Below, piece after piece: positions 46,489-53,830 of a DNA stretch of 64,000 nt (position 1 is the stretch's first letter; the number at the start of each line of letters is the position of its first letter). A program made the translations under genes and the position numbers. Below the pieces are notes generated by a model. The model was not told the DNA's origin. It saw only the letters and a program-made list of their open reading frames with translations, and ran no database searches. This DNA comes from Rhodococcus sp. 06-235-1A. GTDB lineage: Bacteria; Actinomycetota; Actinomycetes; Mycobacteriales; Mycobacteriaceae. Where the stretch lies: positions 1 through 64,000 of the forward strand of contig NZ_NOYI01000013.1 in the NCBI RefSeq assembly GCF_002258785.1, written 5' to 3'.

Positions 46489-47303
46489 AGCGAGATCCTG
46501 TTCATCAGCAGGCGAGGTGGCGCCGCATCGGTGGTGCCGCCGGAGTCGACACGATGCAGTGCGTAACCGCCGAGGGTGACTGCGCAGGCTGCGAGGAGCG
46601 CGCCGGCGACAACGTCGGTGAGCCAGTGGACGCCGAGATACATCCGTGTGCACGCAACGGCAACGACGATCGCGACGGCGATTCCGAGGAACAGTGTCCG
46701 TACCGCCCTCGATCGCCGCGTGCCTGCGAGGAGGGCGAGCATCAGTGACAGGGCGGCGGTCCCGGTGACGTGCCCTGACGGGAAGGAGAAATCGGTTTCG
46801 AGCATCAATTGGGTCGACTGCGGCGGCCGCTCGCGTCCGACGATCAGTTTCACGATCGTGCACAACATCGACGCCGAGGCGACGGTCGCCAGCATCACCA
46901 GTGCCGGGCCGTAGTGTGTGGTTCTCCACACGATAAGCACCGCGACCACGAGGCCCAACGCGGCGGTCTCGGCGGGTCCACCCGCTGTGGTGACGGCAAG
47001 GGCCAGATCATCGAGCGCGTGCGTTCGGTGATCGACGAACCAGGCCGCGACAGGCGCGTCGGACTTGGTCAGCCATCCGTTGGTGTGGACTGCGACGGCG
47101 AGCACCACCACTGCGAAAGCGAAGCCGAGCGTGCCGAGGATCGTCGCTCCGGTCCGGTCGGATCGGATGCGGAGCATGATCCCGGCACCGAGGAGGCCAA
47201 CTGCGATCACCAACCCGGCGATTTCGACGTCGGCGGTGGCGGCTTCGGTGAGCACTTCGGTGGCTGTTGCGTGAACGGCGGACATCGATGAGGAGAGGAG
47301 CAC
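46485..47303 (-). CDS. PAP2-superfamily membrane phosphatase
   Basis: 272 aa from GTG 47303. The frame is open to 47387, but a CTCAGCG-N3-CTTCAG motif at 47325-47344 lies 21 nt before this GTG exactly as at two other island promoters, so the longer start would span the promoter. Six membrane segments; the three catalytic motifs are intact: KLIVGRERPP, SFPSGH and RMYLGVHWLTD. It dephosphorylates lipid phosphates such as undecaprenyl pyrophosphate or phosphatidate on the outer face. First gene of a PAP2-DedA pair. Confidence 0.88.
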   Translation of the reverse strand: MLLSSSMSAVHATATEVLTEAATADVEIAGLVIAVGLLGAGIMLRIRSDRTGATILGTLGFAFAVVVLAVAVHTNGWLTKSDAPVAAWFVDHRTHALDDLALAVTTAGGPAETAALGLVVAVLIVWRTTHYGPALVMLATVASASMLCTIVKLIVGRERPPQSTQLMLETDFSFPSGHVTGTAALSLMLALLAGTRRSRAVRTLFLGIAVAIVVAVACTRMYLGVHWLTDVVAGALLAACAVTLGGYALHRVDSGGTTDAAPPRLLMNRISL

Positions 47304-47324
47304 GCCGATCAGTGTGTAGAGCAG

Positions 47325-47344
47325 CTCCTGAAGAACCGCTGAGA
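47325..47344 (-). promoter_or_regulatory. Response-regulator motif, PAP2-dedA promoter
   Basis: Minus strand reads TCTCAGCGGTTCTTCAGGAG. It shares CTCAGCG-N3-CTTCAG with sites at 52925-52944 and 53789-53808. The two half-sites repeat at a 10-bp period, as OmpR/PhoB-family dimers prefer. A CTACACACT -10-like segment lies between it and the GTG 21 nt downstream. Confidence 0.72.
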
Positions 47345-47407
47345 GCGGCTCGTCGGTGCCTGAGTGGGTCTGTTGTACTTGCGTCACATATACGGACGGA
47401 GTTGTCG

Positions 47408-48079
47408 ATGCGGGTTCTGGTGGTCGAGGACGAAGTGCGTCTGGCGGAGATGGTCCGCCGCGGTTTGGTAGCCGATGGGTTCACCGTGGAGGTCGAGCAC
47501 GACGGTGACAACGGGTTCCACAGTGCCGCGAGCGGGGAGTTCGACGTTCTTGTTCTCGATATCATGCTGCCGGGCAGACATGGGTACGACATCGTGCGCG
47601 ATCTCCGCGCGCAGGGCGTGTGGACGCCGATTCTGATGCTCTCGGCCAAGGACGGTGAATACGATCTGGCCGACGCGTTCGATCTCGGCGCGGACGACTA
47701 TCTGGTCAAACCGTTTTCCTTCGTGGTCTTGGTTGCTCGCCTACGCGCCCTGGTCCGACGGGGCGCTCCCGAACGCCCTTCCGTGCTCGCAGCCGGCGAT
47801 CTCGAGTTGGATCCCGCACGTCACCGTGTCACCAGGGGCGGAACGGAACTGGCGCTGACCCCGCGTGAGTACAGCGTGCTCGAATTCCTGATGCGGCGCA
47901 GCGGCGTCGTGGTCACCAAGTCCGAGATCGTCCGGTCGGTGTGGGACGTCAACTACGACGGGGACGAGAACATCGTCGAGGTCTACATCGGGTATCTCCG
48001 GAAGAAGGTCGATCAGCCTTTCGGGCGCAAGAGCATCGAGACGATCCGCGGGGTCGGATACCGGCTGGCAGGAGACTGA
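47408..48079 (+). CDS. OmpR-family response regulator
   Basis: 223 aa from ATG 47408. Receiver domain (1-115) with acidic pocket EDE (8-10), phospho-acceptor Asp51 (VLDIMLP) and the conserved Lys (YLVKPFS); a winged-helix DNA-binding domain (about 125-220) ends KSIETIRGVGYRLAGD. It should be phosphorylated by the kinase encoded 5 bp downstream and bind direct repeats. The best candidate sites are the three CTCAGCG-N3-CTTCAG motifs in this island. Its own promoter, with CATATA 9-14 nt before GGAG, lacks the motif. Confidence 0.94.
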   Translation: MRVLVVEDEVRLAEMVRRGLVADGFTVEVEHDGDNGFHSAASGEFDVLVLDIMLPGRHGYDIVRDLRAQGVWTPILMLSAKDGEYDLADAFDLGADDYLVKPFSFVVLVARLRALVRRGAPERPSVLAAGDLELDPARHRVTRGGTELALTPREYSVLEFLMRRSGVVVTKSEIVRSVWDVNYDGDENIVEVYIGYLRKKVDQPFGRKSIETIRGVGYRLAGD

Positions 48080-48084
48080 GCGCC

Positions 48085-49494
48085 ATGAGAGCTATCGGTA
48101 CCTCCGTGGACACTTTGCGGCCACGATCGTGGACGGTGCGGGTGCGATCCGCGGTCGCCTCGACCGTGGTCCTGGCCGTGTGCCTGATCGCGGCGGGTGG
48201 CGCATTGATCGGTATCCTCTACAGCTCACTCGAATCCTCCGCTCGCACGGCCGCTGACACCCGGGCCGTACAGGTCAGCGAGCAACTCGAGACCGATCGT
48301 CCCGCGCAAATCGACGAGTCGTCATTGGCAACAGACGGCCAGATCGGCATAGTGCAGGTCGTCGACGGGAGCGGGGCGGTAACGGCCTCCTCGCGGGCGG
48401 ATGGCGGACGTCCATTGTCCACGGTCGAGGTCGCACCCTCGACCACTAGGGATCTCGGACGCATCGAACAGGCCGAAGACGGTGACTTCTGGGTCACAGC
48501 TCGCGGCGCGGAGACGGCGGCCGGGCCGGTGACGGTACTGGTCGGGGCCGACCGTGAGCCAGTGGAAAAAGTGGTGTCCACAGTCGCGATTCTGCTCGCC
48601 ATCGTCGGTCCGGTAGTGGTCGCTTTGGTCGCGCTGGCGACATACCGTCTCGTCGGTGCGGCGTTGAGCCCCGTCGAACGCATACGCACCCGCGTCGCCT
48701 CGATCTCGAACAAAGATCTGGGAGAACGTATCCCGGTGCCACAATCCCGCGACGAGATCGCGCGACTCGCAGTGACGATGAATCGGATGCTCGAGCGGCT
48801 CCAGGCCGGACAACGCGCGCAACAACGATTCGTCAGCGATGCCTCCCACGAGCTTCGTAGCCCGCTGTCAACCATTACTGCCGCTCTCGAGCTCGCCGCA
48901 GCAAGGCCGGAGCTGATCGATGCCTCGCTGATCGACGAATCGTTGTTGCCCGAAGCGCGTCGGATGCGCCGGCTGATCGAAGACCTTCTCCTGCTTGCTC
49001 GTTCGGACGAGAAGCAATCACCGCTCGGCGCGGTCGACGTCGACCTCGACGATGTGCTGTACGGGGAAGGCAAACGGATCGACGCAATGACGGATCTGAC
49101 TGTGGGAACGTCGATCGTTCCGGTCCGGGTAACCGGAGATCAACCCGCGTTGGCGAGAATGGTGCGCAACGTTGTCGACAATGCTGTTCGGCACGCCGTC
49201 ACTCGAATCGAATTGTCCTGCACACCGTCCGGAGGGTCCGCCGTCATCGTGATCGATGACGACGGCCCGGGGATCCCCGAACAACAGCGTGAACGAGTCT
49301 TCGATCGGTTCGTACGGTTGGATGCATCCCGCACACGCGACGAAGGCGGTGCCGGTCTCGGATTGGCCATCGTCGCCGGCACCGCCGCCGCCCACACAGG
49401 CTCGGTGACGGTTTCCCGTTCCCCGCTCGGAGGAGCACGCTTCGAGATCAGAATTCCGACGCATCAGCCCAGCGGATCGAAGGAACTCACCTGA
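48085..49494 (+). CDS. Sensor histidine kinase
   Basis: 469 aa from ATG 48085, after AGGAGA. Membrane helices at about 20-46 and 164-188 enclose an extracytoplasmic sensor loop of about 115 residues; HAMP (about 189-240), dimerisation/H-box with His255 (SDASHELRSPLS), then N-box (RNVVDNAVRHA), G1 (DDDGPGIP) and G2 (GAGLGLAI) of the ATPase domain. The sensor loop matches no domain I know. With the regulator it probably controls the island's membrane and redox genes. Confidence 0.94.
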   Translation: MRAIGTSVDTLRPRSWTVRVRSAVASTVVLAVCLIAAGGALIGILYSSLESSARTAADTRAVQVSEQLETDRPAQIDESSLATDGQIGIVQVVDGSGAVTASSRADGGRPLSTVEVAPSTTRDLGRIEQAEDGDFWVTARGAETAAGPVTVLVGADREPVEKVVSTVAILLAIVGPVVVALVALATYRLVGAALSPVERIRTRVASISNKDLGERIPVPQSRDEIARLAVTMNRMLERLQAGQRAQQRFVSDASHELRSPLSTITAALELAAARPELIDASLIDESLLPEARRMRRLIEDLLLLARSDEKQSPLGAVDVDLDDVLYGEGKRIDAMTDLTVGTSIVPVRVTGDQPALARMVRNVVDNAVRHAVTRIELSCTPSGGSAVIVIDDDGPGIPEQQRERVFDRFVRLDASRTRDEGGAGLGLAIVAGTAAAHTGSVTVSRSPLGGARFEIRIPTHQPSGSKELT

Positions 49495-49510
49495 TATCGC
49501 CGAGATGGCT

Positions 49511-49750
49511 CTACGATCTCGTTCGGTCCGGTGAGTGCAACGCCAATGCCATCCGCGGACACAGGTCGACGGCCTTGAGCGCATTACCCAGAGATCTCGA
49601 GGGGACGGTCGGATCAGGAGTTGCAGACAGCGGATATCCCCACTCGTCGCGGGACAGGATCTCGGGGAGCAGTTCGGTGCACAGGCCCCGGCCGTCGCAG
49701 CGCGTCCAGTCGATGTGAAGCCTGGACTCTGAAGTTCTGTCGAGTTTCAC
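49511..49750 (-). CDS. [3Fe-4S]-type ferredoxin
   Basis: 79 aa from GTG 49750, overlapping the NuoF-like stop by 4 bp (GTGA). Cys18, Cys24 (RCDGRGLC) and Cys64 (VDLCP) are the only cysteines and give the three ligands of a single [3Fe-4S] cluster, as in ferredoxins of actinobacterial P450 systems. Last gene of the six-gene flavin operon; it may pass electrons to or from the NuoF-like protein. Confidence 0.85.
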   Translation of the reverse strand: MKLDRTSESRLHIDWTRCDGRGLCTELLPEILSRDEWGYPLSATPDPTVPSRSLGNALKAVDLCPRMALALHSPDRTRS

Positions 49751-50958
49751 CAGGTTCTCCGCAGTCGCGCTGTTGCCTCGCAGTGGCCGGTGCTGTGCAT
49801 GCGCACGTCGTCGGCGAATGCGGTCAAGGCCGACAGGACGAGCCGTACGGTTCCGTCGGGATGGTGGCATGCACCGCGCCCGTCGACGAGTCCGGCATAG
49901 CGGCGGATCTCGTGGATCGTCTGTTCACCGGGACGGTGGTAGGCGAGGTCGGCGAATTCCGACGCCAGCCGGGGAAGCCCGTTCAGGCAGGGCCCGCATT
50001 GCCCAGCGCTTTCCCGTGCAAGGTAGTCGACTATGTCGGCCGTGGCACGAAGACCGCAGGTGTCGACTGCCAGCGCGTGTACCACCCCCGCTCCCGGACT
50101 AGCGCCTATCGCGGCGAGAGATTCTCTCGAGAGGCGTCGCCCTGCGAGGTCCGCTCGGTTGATCCAGGTTCCGTGATAACCGCCGACCAGCACGGCGCGA
50201 GTGTTGTCCATGTCCGCTCGTCCGATATCGCCGACAACCCACTCGAGTGGGCTTCCGATCGGTACCTCGACAACGCCGGGGTTGTTCACTGCGCCGGACA
50301 ACGTCACGAGCATCGTTCCAGGTTCGCTCGTAGTTCCTGACGATCGGAACCAGTCGACGCCGAATCGCGCAACGGTGGCGACGTGCGCGAGAGTTTCGAC
50401 ATTGTGCACGAGAGTCGGACGTCCCTTCATTCCCGATTTCGACGACGATGCCAGTGAGGACCGCGGAATCGGTGGCTTGCCCTCGACCGCCGCGATCAGA
50501 GCCGTCTTCTCCCCGGAGACGAAGCGTCCGGCGGACACGACGACGTGGACGTCGGTGCGATCCCAACCACTGTGTCGCCGTTCGGTGATGGCGCTGCGCA
50601 ACCGGTCGGTATTCGGGGCCGGTACGACAAGGAATGCGTCGGTCGCACCCACTGCTTCCGCGGCGATCGCCAGGCCGTCGAGAACGAGGTGTGGTGAATC
50701 GGATAGTAGGACAGCGTCTTTGCTGCTCATCGGTTCCCCCTCGGATCCGTTCGCAATCACTACGGGTCGGCGACCGGTGATGGCGGCCATCTTCGCCCCG
50801 GTAGAAAAACCTGCGCCACCGCGCCCGGCCAGGCCGGAACGTGAGATAGCCGTGATGACCGAATCGTCGCCGGCAGGCACCGGCCCGAACGTGTGCGCAT
50901 GTCGGTCGAGGTCGAACCCGGCACCGGACAAAATGTGAGTGAGGCTGGAGGTCGTCAT
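49747..50958 (-). CDS. NuoF-like NADH/FMN/iron-sulfur oxidoreductase subunit
   Basis: 403 aa from ATG 50958, ATGA overlap with the upstream gene. FMN/NADH site GRGGAGFSTGAK (44-55) and ANGSEGEP, an SLBB-type domain (about 225-300), and a C-terminal iron-sulfur region with ESAGQCGPCLNG and ACHHPDG. In complex I the first block has three cysteines; here the first is Ala, so the cluster would have three cysteine ligands or a substitute. It should take electrons from NAD(P)H in the cytoplasm and feed the membrane cytochrome or the ferredoxin. No NuoE-type partner is encoded nearby. Confidence 0.87.
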   Translation of the reverse strand: MTTSSLTHILSGAGFDLDRHAHTFGPVPAGDDSVITAISRSGLAGRGGAGFSTGAKMAAITGRRPVVIANGSEGEPMSSKDAVLLSDSPHLVLDGLAIAAEAVGATDAFLVVPAPNTDRLRSAITERRHSGWDRTDVHVVVSAGRFVSGEKTALIAAVEGKPPIPRSSLASSSKSGMKGRPTLVHNVETLAHVATVARFGVDWFRSSGTTSEPGTMLVTLSGAVNNPGVVEVPIGSPLEWVVGDIGRADMDNTRAVLVGGYHGTWINRADLAGRRLSRESLAAIGASPGAGVVHALAVDTCGLRATADIVDYLARESAGQCGPCLNGLPRLASEFADLAYHRPGEQTIHEIRRYAGLVDGRGACHHPDGTVRLVLSALTAFADDVRMHSTGHCEATARLRRTW

Positions 50959-51512
50959 TGCTGTGCTCCTGCTCTGGAGTGGTGGAATTCGAGAAAATCG
51001 TGGCGGAGCCGGAACGTCGTCGCTGCCGTCACCAGTACCGCGCACCCTGCAGCAATGGAAAGGAACCATGCGTGTCCGACGTCCGTTCCGTTCCCCAGGG
51101 CGTGAGCGAGGGCAATCGGCCACAAGGCATACGCCGACCAGTGAACGACCCGAAATGTTCTGTGCCCCAATCGGTGCCTCAGCAGAGCAGTGGCGACGAC
51201 AACGATGATCAGATCTACGGTGAGGGTGCCGAGCCCGAGCCAGAACGGCCGGTAGCGCCCGAGAAACGGGACCACTGAGTCGACGACGTTCAGCTGTGCG
51301 TAGGGATCGAAAAGCAGTGCACCCACATGAATCACGATGAGCAGCGACCCCAGTAGAGATGTGTTCTTGTGGAGTTCCACGACGCCGAATCGTGGCAACG
51401 TAAGAATCGGTCGCCCCGATCGCGTCACCGTTCCCGATGCCATGGAGAGGGTGAGTATCAACAACGCCGCGATGCCGGTTCCCCGTCCGAGTGCCCACAG
51501 TGCTTGATCCAT
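50955..51512 (-). CDS. Ferric-reductase-like transmembrane cytochrome
   Basis: 185 aa from ATG 51512, sharing one base with the apbE stop (TGATG). About five to six membrane segments with histidines placed for b-type heme: VELHKN, VIHVG, VVHWSAY and ALAHALG. It resembles the ferric-reductase/YedZ membrane domain family. It could carry electrons across the membrane from the NuoF-like protein to an external flavoprotein; this direction is inferred from the operon. Confidence 0.83.
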   Translation of the reverse strand: MDQALWALGRGTGIAALLILTLSMASGTVTRSGRPILTLPRFGVVELHKNTSLLGSLLIVIHVGALLFDPYAQLNVVDSVVPFLGRYRPFWLGLGTLTVDLIIVVVATALLRHRLGHRTFRVVHWSAYALWPIALAHALGNGTDVGHAWFLSIAAGCAVLVTAATTFRLRHDFLEFHHSRAGAQQ

Positions 51513-52474
51513 CAGTCCTCCTCGGTGTTCGGATGTCCACTGTGGGAACTCTTCTCGAGCCATCCGGGTGTCACTGTCGTGTCACCGTCGGCATCGATCA
51601 TTCGCGCGGGAAGGCCGATGTCTCTCAACCATCGCACGGCGGCCGAACCTTTCACGACGGCGGCGGTACTGGCCGTGTTGGCCAGAAAACAGCTCTGTGC
51701 GGCGACAGTGACTGTGCGCCAGTGTGGTTCGACGGGGACCAAGAGCTGCGGATCGAGGATGTGATGTGCAGTCTTTCCGCCTTTCGACCATCGCCTCCGC
51801 TGGGTGCTCGACGTGGCAACTCCGACGCCGGACCCGATGGTGACGTTCGTCGAAGGTTGGTTGTCACCGTCGGCCACTCGAATCTGCCATCCCGTGCTCG
51901 GCGGCGGACCGCTCGTCGAGATGTCACCTCCGATAGACACGAGAACTCCGCAGCCCAGTTCGGACGCGACGAGTGCGGCACAGCGGTCGGCTGCCAGCGC
52001 TTTCGCGGTCGCTCCCAGATCGAGAACAACACCCTCCGGAACCGTGAGCATGCCGTCGTGCAGGGTCACCATTGTCCAGTCGGCGCGGCGTACGACGGAG
52101 ACGGTTGCGGAGTAACCCCCGGTGGGTGGTTCGAGCAGTGAGAAGTCCCTGTCGTAACCCAGGTCGATCATCGCTGAGCCGAGCGTCGGGTCCACTGCAC
52201 CGTCGGTGATGTCGGCTGCGTGCAGCGACGCGAGCACGAGGTCGGCGAGTACGGCACTGACGGGGGCGGGTCGGACATGTGATCCCGTCAGGTTCATGAT
52301 TTCGGAATCGGGCCGGAACCTGCTGCATGCGTGGTCGACCGCGTCGAGTTCGCTGCGCACCAGCGACTCCGCGGCCTCGAGCGACCTCGGGTCGGTCACG
52401 ACAAGATGAACGTCGGTGCTCCACATCTGCCAGCGGGACTCGGCTATCGAGTTCTTCTCGGCGACGACAGTCAT
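51512..52474 (-). CDS. apbE: FAD:protein FMN transferase (ApbE-like)
   Basis: 320 aa from ATG 52474, ATGA overlap with the small gene upstream. ApbE features: STDVHLVV at the start, CSRFRPDSEIMNL, VVLDLGATAKALAAD, VSIGGDIS, VATSSTQRRRW, HHILDP and the C-terminal ANTASTAAVVKG metal/FAD segment. No signal peptide or lipobox is obvious. It attaches FMN covalently to Thr/Ser of a target protein, usually an extracytoplasmic redox protein. No standard FMN-binding-domain target is encoded here. Confidence 0.88.
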   Translation of the reverse strand: MTVVAEKNSIAESRWQMWSTDVHLVVTDPRSLEAAESLVRSELDAVDHACSRFRPDSEIMNLTGSHVRPAPVSAVLADLVLASLHAADITDGAVDPTLGSAMIDLGYDRDFSLLEPPTGGYSATVSVVRRADWTMVTLHDGMLTVPEGVVLDLGATAKALAADRCAALVASELGCGVLVSIGGDISTSGPPPSTGWQIRVADGDNQPSTNVTIGSGVGVATSSTQRRRWSKGGKTAHHILDPQLLVPVEPHWRTVTVAAQSCFLANTASTAAVVKGSAAVRWLRDIGLPARMIDADGDTTVTPGWLEKSSHSGHPNTEED

Positions 52475-52737
52475 GAGCCGTGGGTCGTGCTGTGTGGTGT
52501 TCCGGATCCCGATGAGACGCGCGGCGAGGTACCGAACGGGTTCGGGGACGAGGTGGTCCCATTGTCCGACTGCGTTGTCGAAGTCGTTTCCGAGACGCTC
52601 GCTGCGTTGGCTGTATCGGTGTTCTGAGTATCGAGGAATGCCAGTGCCGAGGTTCCGATCACGACGGCGACCCCGACTCCTGCCACTGCCGCAGTAGCGA
52701 TACGTGCTCTGCGGAAGCCGGATTCCGGTGTAATCAT
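52471..52737 (-). CDS. Small membrane-anchored Ser/Thr-rich protein
   Basis: 88 aa from ATG 52737, overlapping both neighbours by ATGA. One membrane helix (about 11-35) followed by a low-complexity exported tail rich in Ser, Thr, Asn and Gly. I know no family. D41-T-A-N-A-A-S47 is a loose fit to the ApbE target motif Dxx(S/T)GA(T/S), so it may be the flavinylated partner of the adjacent apbE, but this is speculative. Confidence 0.75.
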   Translation of the reverse strand: MITPESGFRRARIATAAVAGVGVAVVIGTSALAFLDTQNTDTANAASVSETTSTTQSDNGTTSSPNPFGTSPRVSSGSGTPHSTTHGS

Positions 52738-52904
52738 GTGAGGCCTTTCCGAGGTCTGCCCGCGTGGTCGAGGGGCTCGAGATCCAGAGTGTGGGAGCTT
52801 CCTGGGACGACGCTGTTCGTTCGCTGCAACTCGGGTGCGAACGTCCAGAGAACACCCTGCGTGACCACGTGTTGTTCGGCGTACGTCGACCGCTGGATGG
52901 ACAT
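52734..52904 (-). CDS. Small protein, first gene of the flavin redox operon
   Basis: 56 aa from ATG 52904 (MSIQRSTYAE). The frame is open to 52991, but the regulator motif at 52925-52944 ends 20 nt before this ATG, as at the other island promoters, and an apparent -10 (CACCAT) sits between, so a leaderless start here is preferred. The stop overlaps the next gene by ATGA. No membrane segment, cysteine or known domain. It may be a regulatory or assembly peptide, or simply a translated leader. Confidence 0.55.
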   Translation of the reverse strand: MSIQRSTYAEQHVVTQGVLWTFAPELQRTNSVVPGSSHTLDLEPLDHAGRPRKGLT

Positions 52905-52924
52905 GGCTTCATGGTGCCCACCGG

Positions 52925-52944
52925 CCGCTGAAGAAGCGCTGAGA
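52925..52944 (-). promoter_or_regulatory. Response-regulator motif, flavin redox operon promoter
   Basis: Minus strand reads TCTCAGCGCTTCTTCAGCGG, the best match among the three island sites to CTCAGCG-N3-CTTCAG. The following GGTGGGCACCAT resembles CGTGGGTACGGT at the COG4705 promoter, giving an apparent -10 and a start codon 20 nt from the motif. Confidence 0.75.
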
Positions 52945-52975
52945 GTGGTTCTGTCCTCGACCTGGTCTGAGACTG

Positions 52976-53749
52976 ATGCAGGCCACGCCACATACTCGAC
53001 CGGTGAGTTCTTCCTTGGCCCAGCCTGGTCTGCCGCTCGTGGTTCTCTGTTGCGTGATGGTGACGCTCGCTGCGGTCATCTATCGGGTCTCGTCGATCGG
53101 TCGAATGATCACCGCTCCGGCTGCTGCTCTGCGCGGCTTCGTTCAATTGGCGGCGATTTCGTTGATTCTCGCTGCGGCGCTCGAGCATCTGTGGTCGTCG
53201 TTGCTGGTGCTGCTGGTGATGTTCGGGGCTGCGGCGTTCACGTCGATTCGGCGTTCGGAGTCGGGGAGGTCCGGTATCTGGCTCGTGGTTCCCCTGGCGG
53301 TGGGTGTCGGGATCGTGGTCCCGTTGTGCTTGCTCACCGGTGTCGTTCCGGCGCAGGGCATCTCGATTGTGCCGGTCGGCGGAATCATCCTGGGCGGGAC
53401 GATGACCGCAACATCACTGTCCGCGCGCCGCGCACTGGCCGCGTTGACCGACAGGCACGGAGAAGTGGAGGCGGCACTGAGCCTCGGAATGACCGAACGT
53501 GATGCGCGCGTGGAGGTGGTGCGGCCCACCGCGAACGACGCGCTGCTGCCGGGCCTGGATCAGACACGGACGGTGGGGTTGGTGACGTTGCCGGGTGCGT
53601 TCGTGGGCGTGTTGCTGGCCAGTGGTTCGGCCTTGCAGGCGGGGGCTGTACAGATTTTGGTGCTCGCCGGGTTGTTGCTTGCGCAGACCATCGCCGTCGC
53701 GCTGACCGTGGAACTGGTCGCGCGGGGATCGGTTCGCCGGGGGCCGTAG
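52976..53749 (+). CDS. UPF0014/FetB-family ABC transporter permease
   Basis: 257 aa from ATG 52976, or 248 aa from GTG 53003. Seven or so membrane segments with the UPF0014 pattern AALRGFVQLAAISLIL and GLDQTRTVGLVTLPGAFVGVLLASGSALQAG. E. coli FetB is the permease of an iron exporter with ATPase FetA; no ATPase gene is adjacent here. The gene starts about 70 bp from the divergent flavin operon, so it may share control. The promoter motif between them points away from this gene. Confidence 0.86.
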   Translation: MQATPHTRPVSSSLAQPGLPLVVLCCVMVTLAAVIYRVSSIGRMITAPAAALRGFVQLAAISLILAAALEHLWSSLLVLLVMFGAAAFTSIRRSESGRSGIWLVVPLAVGVGIVVPLCLLTGVVPAQGISIVPVGGIILGGTMTATSLSARRALAALTDRHGEVEAALSLGMTERDARVEVVRPTANDALLPGLDQTRTVGLVTLPGAFVGVLLASGSALQAGAVQILVLAGLLLAQTIAVALTVELVARGSVRRGP

Positions 53750-53788
53750 ACGCGTGGTTCGGCGAGGTCGGCATCCACGGTGGGTGAT

Positions 53789-53808
53789 CCTCAGCGGACC
53801 TTCAGCAA
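53789..53808 (+). promoter_or_regulatory. Response-regulator motif, COG4705 gene promoter
   Basis: CCTCAGCGGACCTTCAGCAA on the plus strand ends 22 nt before ATG 53831. GTACGGT eight nt before the ATG is a plausible -10, so the transcript would start at or next to the ATG and be leaderless. Confidence 0.75.
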
Positions 53809-53830
53809 CACGTGGGTACGGTCCCGGTTC

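Noticed and set aside
47304..47387. Longer start for the PAP2 phosphatase at 47387
   Set aside because: It would place the conserved regulator motif and apparent -10 inside the coding region; the GTG at 47303 has the same spacing as two other island genes.
49747..50958. Calling the NuoF-like gene nuoF of respiratory complex I
   Set aside because: No other nuo genes are present, one cluster cysteine is replaced, and the protein sits in an apbE operon.
52738..53502. Plus-strand open frame upstream of and overlapping the UPF0014 gene
   Set aside because: It lies antisense to the small operon genes and out of frame with the transporter; its translation shows no family.
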